Assembly: GCF_905404315.1 (NCBI RefSeq)
Contig: NC_066266.1
Location: forward strand, 6,765,501-6,829,500
DNA from: Leptidea sinapis
Taxonomy: Eukaryota > Arthropoda > Insecta > Lepidoptera > Pieridae
Reading direction: 5' to 3'
Length of the DNA stretch: 64,000 nucleotides
Below the pieces are notes generated by a model, which saw only the letters and a list, made by a program, of their open reading frames with translations, was not told where the DNA came from and did not search any database. This document shows positions 1-12,179 of the stretch, one piece after another (position 1 is the first letter of the stretch; every line of letters begins with the position of its first letter). Made by a program: the position numbers and the translations under genes.

Positions 1-832
1 AAAAAACATAAAATTTGTTCCAAACCTTCATAATAAAAATAATATGTCATTTACTACAGAAATTTAAAGCAGTGCAATCACATACACAAGTGTTTAAATA
101 AAAAGAGTAAATGTAAAATTGCACAAGATTTAATTGCCAAGATAGAATTCTATAGTTTATCTATTTTAAAATGAAAATTTTGTTGCAGTTCAATTACGAA
201 AGACTAAATTATTGTTCCGCAATAAACCTTTTATTTGGGTATTTTGTATATTGGATATTTCTAAAACTCTAATGCGACGACTTTTACTATAAATATATGT
301 TAAATAAATTTCTAAATAAATTAAAGTTATTGTACACTTGTACTTATAGTTTAATATATATTTTTTTACAAAAACCTGATTTACATTTGCGTTTCGAAAC
401 CTCTGACTATGCAGAAAAAAATGCTATCCAAATTCAATAATAAGAAGTTTGGCAACTTTAAAGATGTAAACAAAGTTAACATATGTAATGGATTCCTAGG
501 ACTTAGATCTAAGGGACTACGCGCACTTATTCAGCTCCATTCGTGTTTCGCTGAACGATTTTTGTCACACTTATACGGCTCTGCTTCTATCAACCGCGTA
601 CGGCGTCGTAAGAATGAGAATAATAACTTTAAATCACGTCTGCACTCTTATATAACCGAGCCTTTTATTCTCATTTGCATCATCAGTCCGTAAATATGGA
701 GCAGTTGTATTAATATTATGCAGTGAAGAAGAATACATCAAAATACTGATGTTTAGTAGTGTTTCGTGTTTCGTAGTACACACTTTCCTAATTTCAATGA
801 TTTTAGTTCCATGTGCCACAACAATTTCCGAA
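1..832. other. AT-rich stretch, nothing recognised
   Basis: There is a 94-codon frame at 409-693, but its composition is low-complexity (K/N/S rich) and it has no recognisable motif, splice context or promoter. I treat this stretch as non-coding intergenic or intronic sequence. Confidence 0.5.
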
Positions 833-1260
833 AGATGCCGTTTAGTAGTTTGGCAAAAGGGTTATCAACATAATCACCACGCATACTTATAACCCCAAAA
901 ATAATTTTGCGCGGCGGCCATCTTGGATTTCAAAAATGATCCCAAATTCCTTTTTGCACCCTCGCGAACCTCGGATACGATATCCATAATATGGAAATGA
1001 TAATTTTGCGTGGCGGCTATCTTGGATTTAAATAATGATTCAAAATTCGTTCTCTGCATCCTCGAGAACTTCGGATACGATATCCATATTGTTGTAATCA
1101 TAATTTTGTGCGGCGGCCATCTTGAATTCCTTCTCTGCACCCTTATATTGTTGAACTAATAATTTGGCGCGGCGGCCAAAATAATAGATTTAAAAATATA
1201 GCTAGCAACAGTGCCTCTACCGTCTCACTTTTTCGTTTCATCTAGTTTCAAATCACAACG
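833..1260 (+). repeat. ~100-bp-period repeat element, copy 1
   Basis: Three degenerate units share the block TTTTGCGCGGCGGCCATCTT (near 905, 1005 and 1105) followed by GGATACGATATCC (near 971 and 1073). The same units occur at 32780-33450, in both orientations. The flanks are also shared: the 840-895 segment (AGATGCCGTT... ATAACCCCAAAA) matches the reverse complement of 33095-33170, and 1208-1245 matches the reverse complement of 32780-32815. It looks like a non-autonomous mobile element with internal tandem units; the class is not determined. Confidence 0.6.
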
Positions 1261-1692
1261 ATTCATAAGAAGTTTCACGTCAAAAATGTTTATAAAATGA
1301 AAACTACTGGGCCGAACTATGTCAAATTTGTATAGGAGCAAATAACAAACATTCCGCATTAAACTAAAGAAGAATCACGAAATTCAGATCATGAATCTCA
1401 GCGTAATCATGATACACCATGGTGTACATACTTAAAAATAAATACTAATCGAATTGAGAACCACAACCTCGCGTGTAGCTAGTGATCACGCAATCACATT
1501 AATGTTCATCGTAAAATCAAAACGTTTAAATCTTTAATATAATATCATAAAATATAATTTATTATTTTTTATTGCACGATTGAATCAAAACTATTCTGAC
1601 ATATGATGTACATAATAATATGTTGTATTAAAATACTAGATTCCTTTAATACATCTCTGAGCCATTTATCCTAGTTACGTTCAAGAGAAAAG

Positions 1693-2015
1693 GGCATGTT
1701 GGTATCGGGTTTGTTTGTGAAAACAATTAGCTAATAACTAAGTTAATGTTATTCAATTCCACTCTTAAAGTACATGTTAGGGTGGCGCCCGATAACTGTT
1801 TAACTGCATGACCTAAACGTGTCTGATAAACTGTTATAATATGATAGTGATCTTAGTGGCATGTTGGTATCGGGTTTGTTTGTGAAAACAATTAGCTAAT
1901 AACTAAGTTAATGTTATTCAATTCCACTCTTAAAGTACATGTTAGGGTGGCGCCCGATAACTGTTTAACTGCATGACCTAAACGTGTCTGATAAACTGTT
2001 ATAATATGATAGTGA
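1693..2015. repeat. Tandem direct duplication, 158 bp x 2
   Basis: Positions 1693-1850 and 1858-2015 read as identical 158-bp copies separated by 7 bp (TCTTAGT). Identity across AT-rich non-coding sequence implies a recent duplication, or an assembly duplication of one heterozygous segment. No ORF lies inside. Confidence 0.85.
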
Positions 2016-2439
2016 GTAAGTCCACCATAGAGCCATCAAGCGGTAAAATGGTTCCGGAATGCAACCGGGACGAATACAAATGAAATAAAATCTCGTCTGG
2101 ATATTTATTGTGATTCAAGAATAAAATTTACTTGTAAAAGTATTAAGAAATAATAAATGCCACACAGTCGTGTCACAGCTAATGTTCAGGATGATACCTG
2201 ATGAGATGCAGATCACGATACGGCCAGTTATATTTTTTTTATATAATCACTCGTTTTTTTATAAAATGCTCGAAAAATGCCCTTATTTGTTTACGGTGTA
2301 TGTGGATGATGTAGCTACTGTACACAATAACTTTTGTTTAGTGATGACTTTGACGGAATGAACACTCAAGAATACTCAAAACATGTGGATAATTATGGAT
2401 TTCCGCAAAATAACACCTATCTAATTTTTTTTTAAGGAT

Positions 2440-2625
2440 GGATATGTAAATCTTGATTTATAAGAGTGGCATTGAGTTTCTTGCTACTACTTCTCATAAG
2501 CTCAGCCCTTTACGAAGTAGTGGTAGATTCAATAAGATGAAAAAAACGTATTTTGTGACATTCATAAGTTTCATTTCCGTGACATACACGAATAAAGTGA
2601 ATTTGATTTGATTACAAGTCACACG
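2440..2625 (+). mobile_element. 3' tail of a non-LTR retrotransposon
   Basis: The text runs from a CCCTTTACGAAGTAGTGG block to an ending GTGACATTCATAAG...AATAAAGTGAATTTGATTTGA. This resembles the 3' untranslated tails left by 5'-truncated LINEs in Lepidoptera. No coding part remains. Confidence 0.45.
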
Positions 2626-2629
2626 AGTT

Positions 2630-3755
2630 TATAACGACAATATTCTACACAAACACTTTAAATTTGTTAAATTAAGACCCCCCGCGACTCCGTGACACAA
2701 ACACCATTTATTAGGGGAGCAGCTCTATCTTTATGGCTCCAATTGTCCAAATGTACTCTCCTCTCTCCATTGTGCCATTGTTTGCGAATTGCGTCGGTGC
2801 CGGTACTACGACGCCGATACTCTTGATTGCTAGGATTACCCGCTCAGATTGAACCCGAACGGGACATTTTAAGTCTTATCTCAACGAGATAGAGTTCCGT
2901 TTTATTGGGTTATTGTACTAGTCCGCGTCACCCAAACAATTCTCAATCCTATTGTAAAAAGATGGAGGAAAGAGGATTACAATGATAGCTTCAGTTTAGG
3001 CAAATGTTAATCGTAAATCATTGTAATAGGGTTTCTTTTAGCAAAGCCAGCGGTCGGGCGGTGGCGAGGCACCACGTTACATCAATCATACTGCAACCGC
3101 AGCCACCACGTGGTCACCAAGCATACAACTGAACAACAAAAAGTACAGCACATACAATTAATTATGTCCACTTTGGAATCTGGAATCGCGTACCTTATTC
3201 TGTGGGACGACAGATGATCTAGCAACCCAGACCCGGCGCAGGTTCTCAATGTTCGTGAGGTGAGCCATCTCGCATGACCGACATAAAGAAGTAATGATAT
3301 TGTTCGTGAGACGCGAACTGCAGGTTCCTTAAGAGCTGTGTTGTAGACAGACGGTTGAACGAACAACTGAATGCTTCACCTGATCATAAGTGACCACCCG
3401 TGATCATGCTTCAAATGCAACCTGAGAAATATTTACCGAAATATTCTGGTTTGTCTTGTCCGTTGCCATGTAATTTAATATAATATAACAGACAATGCTT
3501 GAGTCTCAATATAATGTAATTGCAGTATTAATCATATCTTCAAAAATTGTAGAAACCGAAACACAAAACATCAAAATTATTTAGCGTCATGATACAAGTG
3601 GTTCGTGATAAGAAACCTGTGTAGTGTATGAGTTATTGATCCGCAATCTACGCTACGCTGTGCTACGGTATCACGTCGCTACGGTACTATATTATCACGC
3701 TACGTGTTTGACTACACCATAGCGCTACGAGGATATCACTGGAGCTGGTGCGACT
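2630..3755. other. No gene seen; CTACG-rich patch at 3640-3740
   Basis: The 94-codon minus-strand frame at 3082-3366 shows no family motif. At 3640-3740 the word GCTACG recurs several times in an irregular, non-periodic way. Nothing else is recognisable. Confidence 0.35.
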
Positions 3756-3759
3756 GATA

Positions 3760-3975
3760 TGAAAATATGTTTTCTTCACCCTCTGAGCATCAGACGGAAC
3801 ACGTTTCTTGTGCCGTTTGTTCTCTCTCAGAGCGCCATTTGTTGCCGAAGCGGTGTTAGTGTTAGAAATGACATCAAAAAGAGTTCTAAAGGAATCAATT
3901 TTGCGAAAATAATTGCCTTTTATGGCTTTTTATATGTGAAAAATGAAACAAATTAGTAACATGTTTTCAACTATA
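3760..3975 (+). mobile_element. LINE tail family (AAATGACATCAAAAAGA type)
   Basis: The block GAAATGACATCAAAAAGA, followed by a TAAAGGAATCAATTTT-like stretch and TTGCCTTTTATG, recurs near 29098-29170 and in part near 46360-46400. It is interpreted as the 3' end of one LINE family, the 29-kb copy being attached to recognisable reverse-transcriptase C-terminal coding remains. Confidence 0.5.
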
Positions 3976-4759
3976 ATTCATTGGTTTTTTATTTTGTCAA
4001 AATGAACGATTATAATTATGAATTTTAAAATTTTATTGCAATAAAGGTCACACGCAATGAAGGGACGTCCCTAAGCAACGCCAAGCCTATCTATTATCTA
4101 GCCGTAGATAAGTAATTCTGACGTTTATGGACCTAATGAAGACAACCACCAACATAAAAACAGAAATCACAGTGATTTGCAATATTTTAAATTAATATTT
4201 GGTTTGATTTGAAATTTTTTTATTATCATAATTATTACAATTTTATGTTTCCTAAAACCTAGAAATACAAGTAATAGCAAGAGTAACACGTTTTTTAACA
4301 GATATCGCATGTATTACAAAAACTTTTACAAATACTTAATTAAATATTTGGTTGAAGCTGAGTTTGATGTAAGTTAGTAAAATGGACTGGACGTCCCGAC
4401 GATCATCATGCCATCCTTAAGAGACGTGCCCGCGCTTTCGCCCGCTACCGCCACCGCTCCGCTCATGACACATGACCCGCCCGGGAGTTGCGTAACACAA
4501 TACGACTAGAAACCTTCCTTACAAAGCAGCGAACTTACTGAGTTTGAATGATTCATTTGTGTAACGGTACTATAGAAACTCTACAGAGTTTTATAAAGTA
4601 TTTAAACGGTGACGATAAGGCTTCTTGCACAAACTTCGAGTAACTCGCTGACTCCAAATTAAATTCTACATTCGACTGAAGAGAGAAACGCGCTTAACAA
4701 AGTCTGCGTTACTTTACTTTAATACGATATTATTAATTACAATTAACATTAATTATATA

Positions 4760-5115
4760 ATCGCTTATGTGGCTGCTACCGCGCCACGAGCGGGGCCACC
4801 GGGACCGGGTGGCCGGGGCCTTAGTGTCTGTAATCTGTTATCATATTTGACAGACAGTTTTAGAGGTTTTTCGTAATCGCCACGCTTGGCAGGCGGGTTG
4901 GCGATCGCAGTTGTTGGTGGTACTCTCTGGTATGCTTCAGTTGCCTCTTACAACACCCACGGCAGGAGATGGGGTGGTGCTATTCTGGTGCGACACCACA
5001 CATTGATGATCTGGTCAAGATCGCCGGAATAGATTGAATAAGGGTAGCGCAGGACCGATCGTCTTTGCGTTCTTTGGAGGAGGCCTTTGTTCAGCAGTAG
5101 ATGTTATTTTATGTT
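4760..5115 (+). mobile_element. LINE 3' coding remnant
   Basis: A locally GC-rich stretch ends near 5036-5105 with a translation resembling RVAQDRSSLRSLEEAF. This C-terminal signature, just before the stop, is common to lepidopteran endonuclease/reverse-transcriptase LINEs. A related signature occurs at 17868-17955. Only the 3' end survives. Confidence 0.5.
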
Positions 5116-5525
5116 AGTTATTGTATGGAATATTCATTTTGGTCCTAGTTCACTCGATGTTAATAAGGTTGTAAAAGACGTTACAACAAAAAACGTCCTG
5201 AAGTCACAAGATACTACTGATGACAGGGTGCTCTTACAGCTGGGTAGCCCTGGAGTTTGGCCAACAATCTGTGAGAGTTACTAAATATGGGCTATAGCTC
5301 GCTAACGTAGGTAACTTGATTTTAACTCAAAGTATATTAACATCAATAATTTATTCAAAAATATTTATATACGCAATGATTTTTTATTTTAATATTTTTT
5401 TGGTACCATACTTGGCGCGATTTTATAGTGAAACTGTTTTTATTCGATTTAATTTAAATTTACTGACATGACAATATGTTATCTTTAACATAACATCTGT
5501 AGTAGTAGACTGTGTCACAGAAGAC

Positions 5526-5813
5526 CAGGGGCGTGCATTGGTATTCTAGCAAGGTAGGCACTCTAGATTTAACTAGTCGTAGTTGCGTTGTTGTAGTCCG
5601 ACAATACTAGATTTTGAGGTCTAAATATTGAAGTTGTATATCGAATGTGCAATCTGGAGACTTCCGTAGCTATTTAGGATCTAGCGTGAGGGAAAAAATT
5701 ATGTCTTACTAAACCAAATTAAACTAAATCAACTTAAACAATAGTGCTATATTTATGTAGGTTCTTAACGAGGTAGGCACTGTCTAATTGCCTATATGGT
5801 ATGCACGCCCCTG
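5526..5813. mobile_element. hAT-type miniature transposon with 8-bp target duplication
   Basis: The element is bounded by inverted ends CAGGGGCGTGCAT and ATGCACGCCCCTG. The flanking octamers CAGAAGAC (5518-5525) and CAGTAGAC (5814-5821) differ at one position, consistent with an aged 8-bp hAT target-site duplication. It is 288 bp long, carries no transposase ORF, and would have to be mobilised in trans. Confidence 0.8.
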
Positions 5814-6176
5814 CAGTAGACATATGTACCTGTGTGCTCTAGCAACAGATTACAATTTTTGTATATATATTATTAATCTTTATGTTTCACGTGAATGTAA
5901 TTCGGCGTCCGTGCTTACAGGCACGATCGTCGGTCGCCGAACAAACAATTCGTCGTTCGACAAGTTCTTGTAAAAGTTGCCGTCTGATCCGTGAGATGGT
6001 TCCCGCGGGAGGTATGGCATGTCGCGTCGCCTGACATGGGGACATTGACTCATAATACCCGTTCAATATGCTGTTAGATACTCACATTAGCGATGACTTA
6101 TATTGTCTTCACAATATGTTTGCTCACTGATTGTCTACAAACTTCTATTAATTTAACATGTTTGCTTGTAGTTTAC

Positions 6177-6455
6177 CAGTAGGAGGCTCCTTTGCTCACG
6201 ATTCCGGCTAGATTTCTGCAGGGAAGCTGTAATGTGTATGCATTACTGAGTTTCGGTCTGAAGGCCGCCGCAGCTAGTGAAATTACTGCGCAAATGAGAC
6301 TTAACATCTTGTGTCTCAAGATGACGAGCGCAGTTCTAATACCGCTCAGAATGTTTGGGTCTTTCAAGAATTCTGAGCGGCACTATAAAAGGCAGGGTGT
6401 ATCAGTCACTATCAGCTTAATATCCCGCCTGTCCCATCACTTATAATCATAAAAA
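6177..6455 (+). repeat. Interspersed repeat A, copy 1
   Basis: The core TTTCGGTCTGAAGG, GTGAAATTACTG, CTTAACATC, CTCAAGATGACGAGCG and the end with TATCAGCTTAATATCCCGCC are shared with 37490-37760 and 49120-49385 (same orientation), and with parts of 40672-40775 and 62262-62400 (opposite orientation). Short ORFs on both strands here are by-products of the repeat. Confidence 0.8.
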
Positions 6456-7290
6456 AATCTCTTAACTTAGTAGGTTAGATGTAGTAGTCTACCTACATAC
6501 TTAATAAAGCGTTATTAATTATGTTTCTTTCTCTTGTTTAATATATTATTGTTGTTAATTATCAATTAAATGACATCCTGGGTCGGCTTCATCAGCTTCA
6601 CCCTGGTGTACATCACTCTTCAACATTTAACAATGCGGTGACGACACAAACAGTGTTATTAAAATGTTAAACACGTGTTGAACACTTGATTTAAAAAGTT
6701 CTATTACAAATTCGTGTCTTTCTGTCGTTTTTCGTCAATCTTTAGACGTGGCTCAAATAAATATACACAACAATTCTACTCTTGACGAGAAAAATCCCCA
6801 ATGACATGCCCTATGTAAACACTGCAGACATTTTATGAAGCACCACGCTATGGGTGACAAGTTACGTGTACGTTACGTTACGTGTTTAAGTCTGCTGCAA
6901 ACAATTACTTAAATATATCGATTTTTTTTTTTAATCCTTAAGTAATTTTATTATTATATTTATTATAATTTAGTAAAACGAAAATATTTAGTTCTTATAA
7001 ACTATACAGTCCGCTTATATGTATGTGTCGGACCACGGGGTCACCATAGTAATGTAATAAGTTGTGGCCTATCCACTGCTGCCTCTATACTAGAACAAAC
7101 ATAAACTGTTCACATAAATGAACCCGTCTGCAGCGTTGGAGGTCGTCCAAATCGATGGAATACTTTCCTAGATAAAATAATAATGTATGGCCACATAACG
7201 TTACTCGCTACGTTTTAAACACTTTTATATAATGTGAATAAAACCAACTATTTTCAAATTTATGAAATAATAGTAGTTGGACTCAAGACT
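6456..7290. other. No gene seen
   Basis: AT-rich sequence with short poly(T) and simple runs. I find no coding motif or repeat that I can name. Confidence 0.4.
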
Positions 7291-7299
7291 ACGGGCACA

Positions 7300-7550
7300 A
7301 CGCTCTCATCATCTTCACCTTCCTCACATGATGGATGATGAGATACCATCACGCAAAACTCTTGAAAGTTAAATCAAGATGCGATTCTAGAATGTTATAA
7401 AATATATGTGGTAGCCTAAGAATTTGCAACACAAATTAATTTTGAAAACCAAAGTTATGAACGATGTGGGACACGAAACCCCGACCTCACACGTTCCATG
7501 TGAGTGCTCTTTCCACTGAGCCAACCGTTCGAGTGACGTATCGTTCATAT
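7300..7550 (-). mobile_element. tRNA-derived SINE
   Basis: Read on the minus strand, 7460-7545 gives a tRNA-like head. It has a box A-like TTGGCTCAGTGG, a stem-loop with complementary CTCACATG and CGTGTGAG, and a box B-like GGGTTTCGTGTCC. There is no full acceptor stem, so this is a tRNA-derived SINE and not a functional tRNA gene. Confidence 0.55.
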
Positions 7551-8570
7551 TTTTGTTTTCTCACTTATAAATGTTGGTTATCACTTATAAATATAACAAA
7601 TTGTTTAAGAATTTGTTTTATGAATGAATAAATGATATATAAAAAAATAATGTAATTTTTAAGAAATAATAAGTAACAAATATATATATATTCATTAAAA
7701 TAAATAACTACTACTCATGGTCATCATACCAAAAAAGCGATGTTGTTAAGCCGACCCCTGGTGACCCGTCGAGTAATTACTATTTATTTTTACGTACTAA
7801 TTACTTACTAACTAAAATGTTACTTAAGCAGTATAAAATGAACAAACACACACGCACATATACACAAACACACGCACACACATCCAAATATATAAAAACA
7901 CTAACCGATGATAACATAATATACTTATAGATAATATATATTACATTCGCATTTATACGCATAATAATAATAAAAATATTTAAAAAAAATTAAAAAACAC
8001 GCTTTGGTTGAAAAGATAATGGTTGAAATGTAAAATAACAATTCCTGCCTTATCGACGATAGATGAAAAAATTATTAACAAAAATCTTATTTTGAAAATT
8101 GAAAAATGGAATAATTATATCAAATTACTGTATTGTCATCGGTTCTTGATAATTCTACGAAGTTTGGCCGAAGTGGGAACGAACAAACATACATACAGGT
8201 GAAACTAATAAAAAGCGTGTAATATATGTTAAAGTAAGTTAAGTTCACTATTTTATTTATATAGAGAGACCTGTAATATGTACAATACTCTTTGTAACAT
8301 TTATGCTGTTGTCAATAAATAAATTTATTACCATAAAAAAGAAATTTATCTACCCTTAATATTTCCGGTGATAGAAAAGTTTAACTAATAATATCCGTCG
8401 CGGCAACGAACCACCGTTAGCATACGATATATCTCGGTAGGAATGTTTAAATGATAATTTGTGATAAAGAACTGCTACTTGAAGAAATAAGAATAAAACA
8501 ATGGTATTGAATACTCTGGGTTTTCAAAAATAAATAATATTCGCAACCGTTATTCCATATCGTTCCATTC

Positions 8571-8692
8571 CATTAAAGGCCGGCAACGCTCCTGTGATTC
8601 CTCTGGTGTTGCAAGAGATTGTGGGCGGCGGTGATCACTTAACAACAGGTGACCCGTACGCTCGTTTGTCCTCCTATTCCATAAAAAAAAAT
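8571..8692 (+). mobile_element. LINE tail family B, copy 1
   Basis: Contains AAAGGCCGGCAACGCTCCTG, GATTCCTCTGGTGTTGCAAG and ends TTTGTCCTCCTATTCCATAA plus poly(A). Near-identical copies are at 15791-15912 and 48245-48378. Here only the 3' end remains; in the 48-kb copy more upstream coding sequence is left. Confidence 0.75.
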
Positions 8693-8699
8693 CGACAAT

Positions 8700-10070
8700 T
8701 GCTTACGTTTTGGTATTTGCGCAGCAACTGCCACTCAGTATACCTTATAAATTTATATCGTGTAACGGACCTAAATCTGACGTACTCGCGCAACGCTAAG
8801 TTCTGACGCTTAGGTCAGATAGAGAGTTTTTATAGATTTATTAGAGAAGTTGTTGATTTGCATAAACATGTTAGATGATGTTACATAAATATTCCATAGT
8901 ACATGTTAACCATATTGAAGACGTGCAAATTTTACTAAATACATTACTAAATCATTTGTTACATTAATATCAATTTAATTCAAATTATAATCTATGAAAT
9001 TATATTATTTTTATTATTATTAGCAGTATTATTTTATCATAGTATAAAAAATGACCAAATTTTTAATAGAAAATATTCGTCTAATGAATATATTTGTTTT
9101 AACTAAGATATATTTTCAATTAAGATGAGAAATTGCTATTTGACGATACCTCATTTTTATGTAGTTGTACAGTAAGGTACTAGTGGTTTTTTAGGGTCCC
9201 TGGATGGAGAAAGAGAAATTTTCATATTTACTAAATTCGCTAAAATTATTTCGCACAAATACACAACCACTCAAATATGTAAAATTCAACAATCGCTAGT
9301 AAGCTATATATAAGCCAGCAGCCCGAACATCTTTATGAAAGCTTTGCTTAAATATTTTTTTGTTACCTCAGTAAAAGAAGCATAAAAAGCTATAAAGAAT
9401 TCATTTTTTTATATAGATCTGAAAATGGAAACTTTGCAAAGATTTAATTTTCTACCAGAGAACTCATCAGACTTCCATAAGGGTGGCTACATATTTGCGA
9501 TAATTTTAACCCTCAAATGCGTTATGCCAAAGTTAATCAAATTGAGATACCTACCATGTTTTTTAGCTCTTTTAAAATTTAAAAATGCGAGACGAAAAAC
9601 AATATTATTTCAATTTATTTTTGATATTTTAATAGGTACCTATTCAACTTGCCTATATATATTACTAGCTGACCCGACAGACGATGTTGTGTCAATAGAA
9701 AAAAAATCATCAATTACATTTACATCATTTGTAAGAATTCAGGGATAATGTAGTCTAAAGCATCAAAGTTAATGAGTTAAACATGAAACAAAAACGTATG
9801 TCTGAAATATTTACAATATTATATTGTAACAAAATGATAAGGATTAATATCGTATTTGTGTCATCAGCTTTTACATAACCGCTTTATGATTACAAATTTT
9901 TTAAAGTATCAAAATGAATATAGCCTTAAGAGATACACATAATGCCATCGCAAACTTTTCTATAGACTCATATAAGATACACAATTTACCATACACATTA
10001 TTTTGTTATACCTCAAAGGGTTTAGACAGCGTTTTCGTCGAAATCTTATCAACATCGTTAGTATACAATG
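8700..10070. other. No gene seen; short TE start at ~9661
   Basis: The 107-codon frame at 9425-9748 has no known motif, and its end overlaps the repeat phrase GCTGACCCGACAGACGATGTTG (9668-9689). The same phrase bounds elements at 38797 and 52880, so this frame is probably fortuitous. Confidence 0.4.
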
Positions 10071-10074
10071 TGTA

Positions 10075-10185
10075 GAAAAACTTTCATACTAAAAGCCTCC
10101 TCGCAAACCAAACTATCCATTGGTGAAAACAGCATGAAAGTCACGAAAACACAGACAGATAGACGCAGCGGAGGACTTTTTTTGT
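10075..10185 (+). repeat. TE remnant (CAGACAGATAGACGC type)
   Basis: The phrase ATTGGTGAAAACAGCATGAA followed by ACACAGACAGATAGACGCAG and GGAGGAC matches a motif that I recall as frequent in lepidopteran interspersed repeats. The class is not assigned. Confidence 0.35.
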
Positions 10186-10461
10186 ATTGATTCTACAAGC
10201 TGTTAATAACAAGAATCGGATTTATCTGTAAGTTTCAGAATGATGAGCGCAGTGAGACCTGGCGGCGGTACGCTATTCTTCAGGTTCTCTCTTCTTGACC
10301 AAAAAAAGTATTTTGTGTGTTTTATTTATTTCAAAATAACATAAATATAGATGACAAATCAATGGACAAGAAAACAAGCTATTTATATAATAATTTGAAG
10401 ATATAGTCGATGTAAGGCGGACCACAGAATGTGACCGAGCGCGGCGGCTGCAACACGCCGA

Positions 10462-10505
10462 GATGGACACACGATGGACACATGATGGGCACACGATGGA
10501 CACAT
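10462..10505. repeat. 11-bp minisatellite, 4 copies
   Basis: Four consecutive units of GATGGACACAY, with one GATGGGCACAC variant. It is embedded in a locally GC-rich patch. Confidence 0.9.
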
Positions 10506-10799
10506 GTTGTGTGTCGCTCTGTGGTGGTTGGTGGTGTACCAACAATGTTATAATTCTGATCACGTAACATCCGCAGACTTTGCTGCTAATGAAATCCGAT
10601 CTAGTTTATTTGTTTTTATTTTAAAATAACCAAAATTATTAAGAATATGAAAAAGAGACCTTCAAAGAATTCCATCCTTACACCACACACTACTCATACA
10701 AATACCTTTCCCAAGTACCATGCAGCCATGGAGCCGACCGCTAAACACTGACCCCAACAATGGGTTTCTCCAACAGACGCGTCCAACTTTCACAAAAGT

Positions 10800-10880
10800 T
10801 CACACCGCGTTCTTAGGATTCCTCTGGTGCTGCAAGAATCACTAGCGGTGATGATCACTTACCATCGGGAGACCGCGACC
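10800..10880 (+). mobile_element. Partial copy of LINE tail family B
   Basis: Contains a diverged GGATTCCTCTGGTGCTGCAAG and GATGATCACTTACCATCGGG, colinear with the tails at 8571 and 15791 but degraded. Confidence 0.45.
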
Positions 10881-10987
10881 GGCCGGCTCGTGTCTACTCT
10901 ATTTATTTAACAGATGGCCACTTACCAGTAAGAAGAAAACACAGAATGCGTAGAGAGTGCGCGCGGGGCGAGCGGGAGCGCGGCATG

Positions 10988-11047
10988 GTGCAGGGGGCGC
11001 GGGGCGCGGGGTGCAGGGGGCGCGGGGCGCGGGGTGCAGGGGGCGGG
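10988..11047 (+). repeat. GC-rich 23-bp minisatellite with G runs
   Basis: The unit begins GTGCAGGGGGCGCGGGGCGC and repeats at 10988, 11011 and 11034 (23-bp period, about 2.6 copies). It is almost pure G/C in an AT-rich setting, and its G runs could form a quadruplex on the plus strand. Frames crossing it on both strands are compositional artefacts. Confidence 0.9.
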
Positions 11048-11459
11048 CGACGTGTGAGTGGGACGGAGCGATTGGCTTACATCCAGGGACACTGCATCTA
11101 AGGGAGACAGAACAATTCATTACATTAATCCATTACAAAACAACGCAATAGAGAAGTAACATGAACACGATAAGAAAACCGAACTCATTCTTGCAGATGA
11201 TCTGGGAAGAAATCTACAATGCACCTTGCAGTATCTTTTGGGGAAGCGATATTAAGTAATACCTAACATTGTATCAATCTAATGCTAGACTTTCAGATGT
11301 TTTAAAAAGCTCTCGTTATGAAGCTAAATCTTTAGCTAGTGGGGACTTTCTTATTGTACGTGGGTAACACTGAAAATGTTTAGAACTGGCCAGTGAGAAA
11401 CATTGCTAATGAAAACTTTTTCTGAATTTCAATTTTAGAACTCTTTGGTAACCTAAAGT

Positions 11460-12060
11460 AGTAGCATTCATTTGTGATTTGTTTTTGTGAATTGGCGGCA
11501 AATCTAATAACGCGAGAAAATTTTCGGCAGTGATTTATTATGACTTTCGTTGTGGGCTTACTCAACAACAAAGCTATGATAGACTGCGATTAGCATTTCT
11601 TAATGAAGCCCCATCTCGTGCCACTATTTACAATTGGTTTAACGAGTTTAAGCGTGGACGTAGCAATCTCAAGGATGATCTGCGTGAGGGACGTCCTTTA
11701 ACAGCGACTACTGAAGATAACATCAGTGATGTGCGACGCATGATAGAGGAAGATGAGAGAGTGACCTATCAGCAGATATGGGCAAGCCTACGCATTGGTA
11801 TGAGTCAGGTTCAATAAAAATTACACGAACATTTAGGCGCCAGGAAGCGGTTATTTATTCCCAAGAACGACAAAATTCGAGGTATTCGCTTTACGAGCCC
11901 TGAAGGTGCGATAAAAGCGTACGAAAATGCCATAGAAGAGACTACCACTGCTTTTCTCAGTGTTTGCATCGAATGTGACGATTTGTAGAGAGGAACGGAG
12001 ATTACTTCGAAAAACAATAAAAGTATTGGCTACTTTCTACATAAAGCCGTTTGACATTTT
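11460..12060 (+). pseudogene. Mariner transposase, internally deleted and broken
   Basis: The frame from 11530 reads MIYYDFRCGLTQQQSYDRL, then the hallmark mariner helix-turn-helix segment with YNWFNEFKRGR, then LKDDLREGRPLTA and QIWASLRIGMSQVQ, and stops at 11815. After that stop the same frame continues with LHEHLGARK and, after an obvious gap, a C-terminal part (RFTSPEGAIKAYENAIEE) that stops at 11986. The middle portion with the catalytic DD(34)D triad is missing, so it cannot act. The short distance between N- and C-terminal blocks shows an internal deletion of several hundred bases. No clear terminal inverted repeats were found. Confidence 0.85.
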
Positions 12061-12179
12061 CTAAAAAATTTCAATGTTACCTAGGTAAACGCAGGTAAAA
12101 ATGATGATGACTGTAAAGTAGACAATGATATAAAGAAACCCTTTAGAAATATAGGGGACATAATTCCAGTGAAAATGTT

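Noticed and set aside
1693..2015. LTRs of a retrotransposon
   Set aside because: The two copies are only 7 bp apart, with no internal region, TG...CA ends or primer-binding site.
3640..3740. GCTACG-rich patch as a CRISPR-like or regulatory array
   Set aside because: Spacing is irregular and copies are not conserved beyond six bases; this is a eukaryotic setting.
9425..9748. 107-codon ORF
   Set aside because: Its end runs into a dispersed repeat start, and no family features are visible.
10899..11151. Pro/Arg- and Gly/Ala-rich ORFs on both strands
   Set aside because: They are translations of the GC-rich 23-bp minisatellite.
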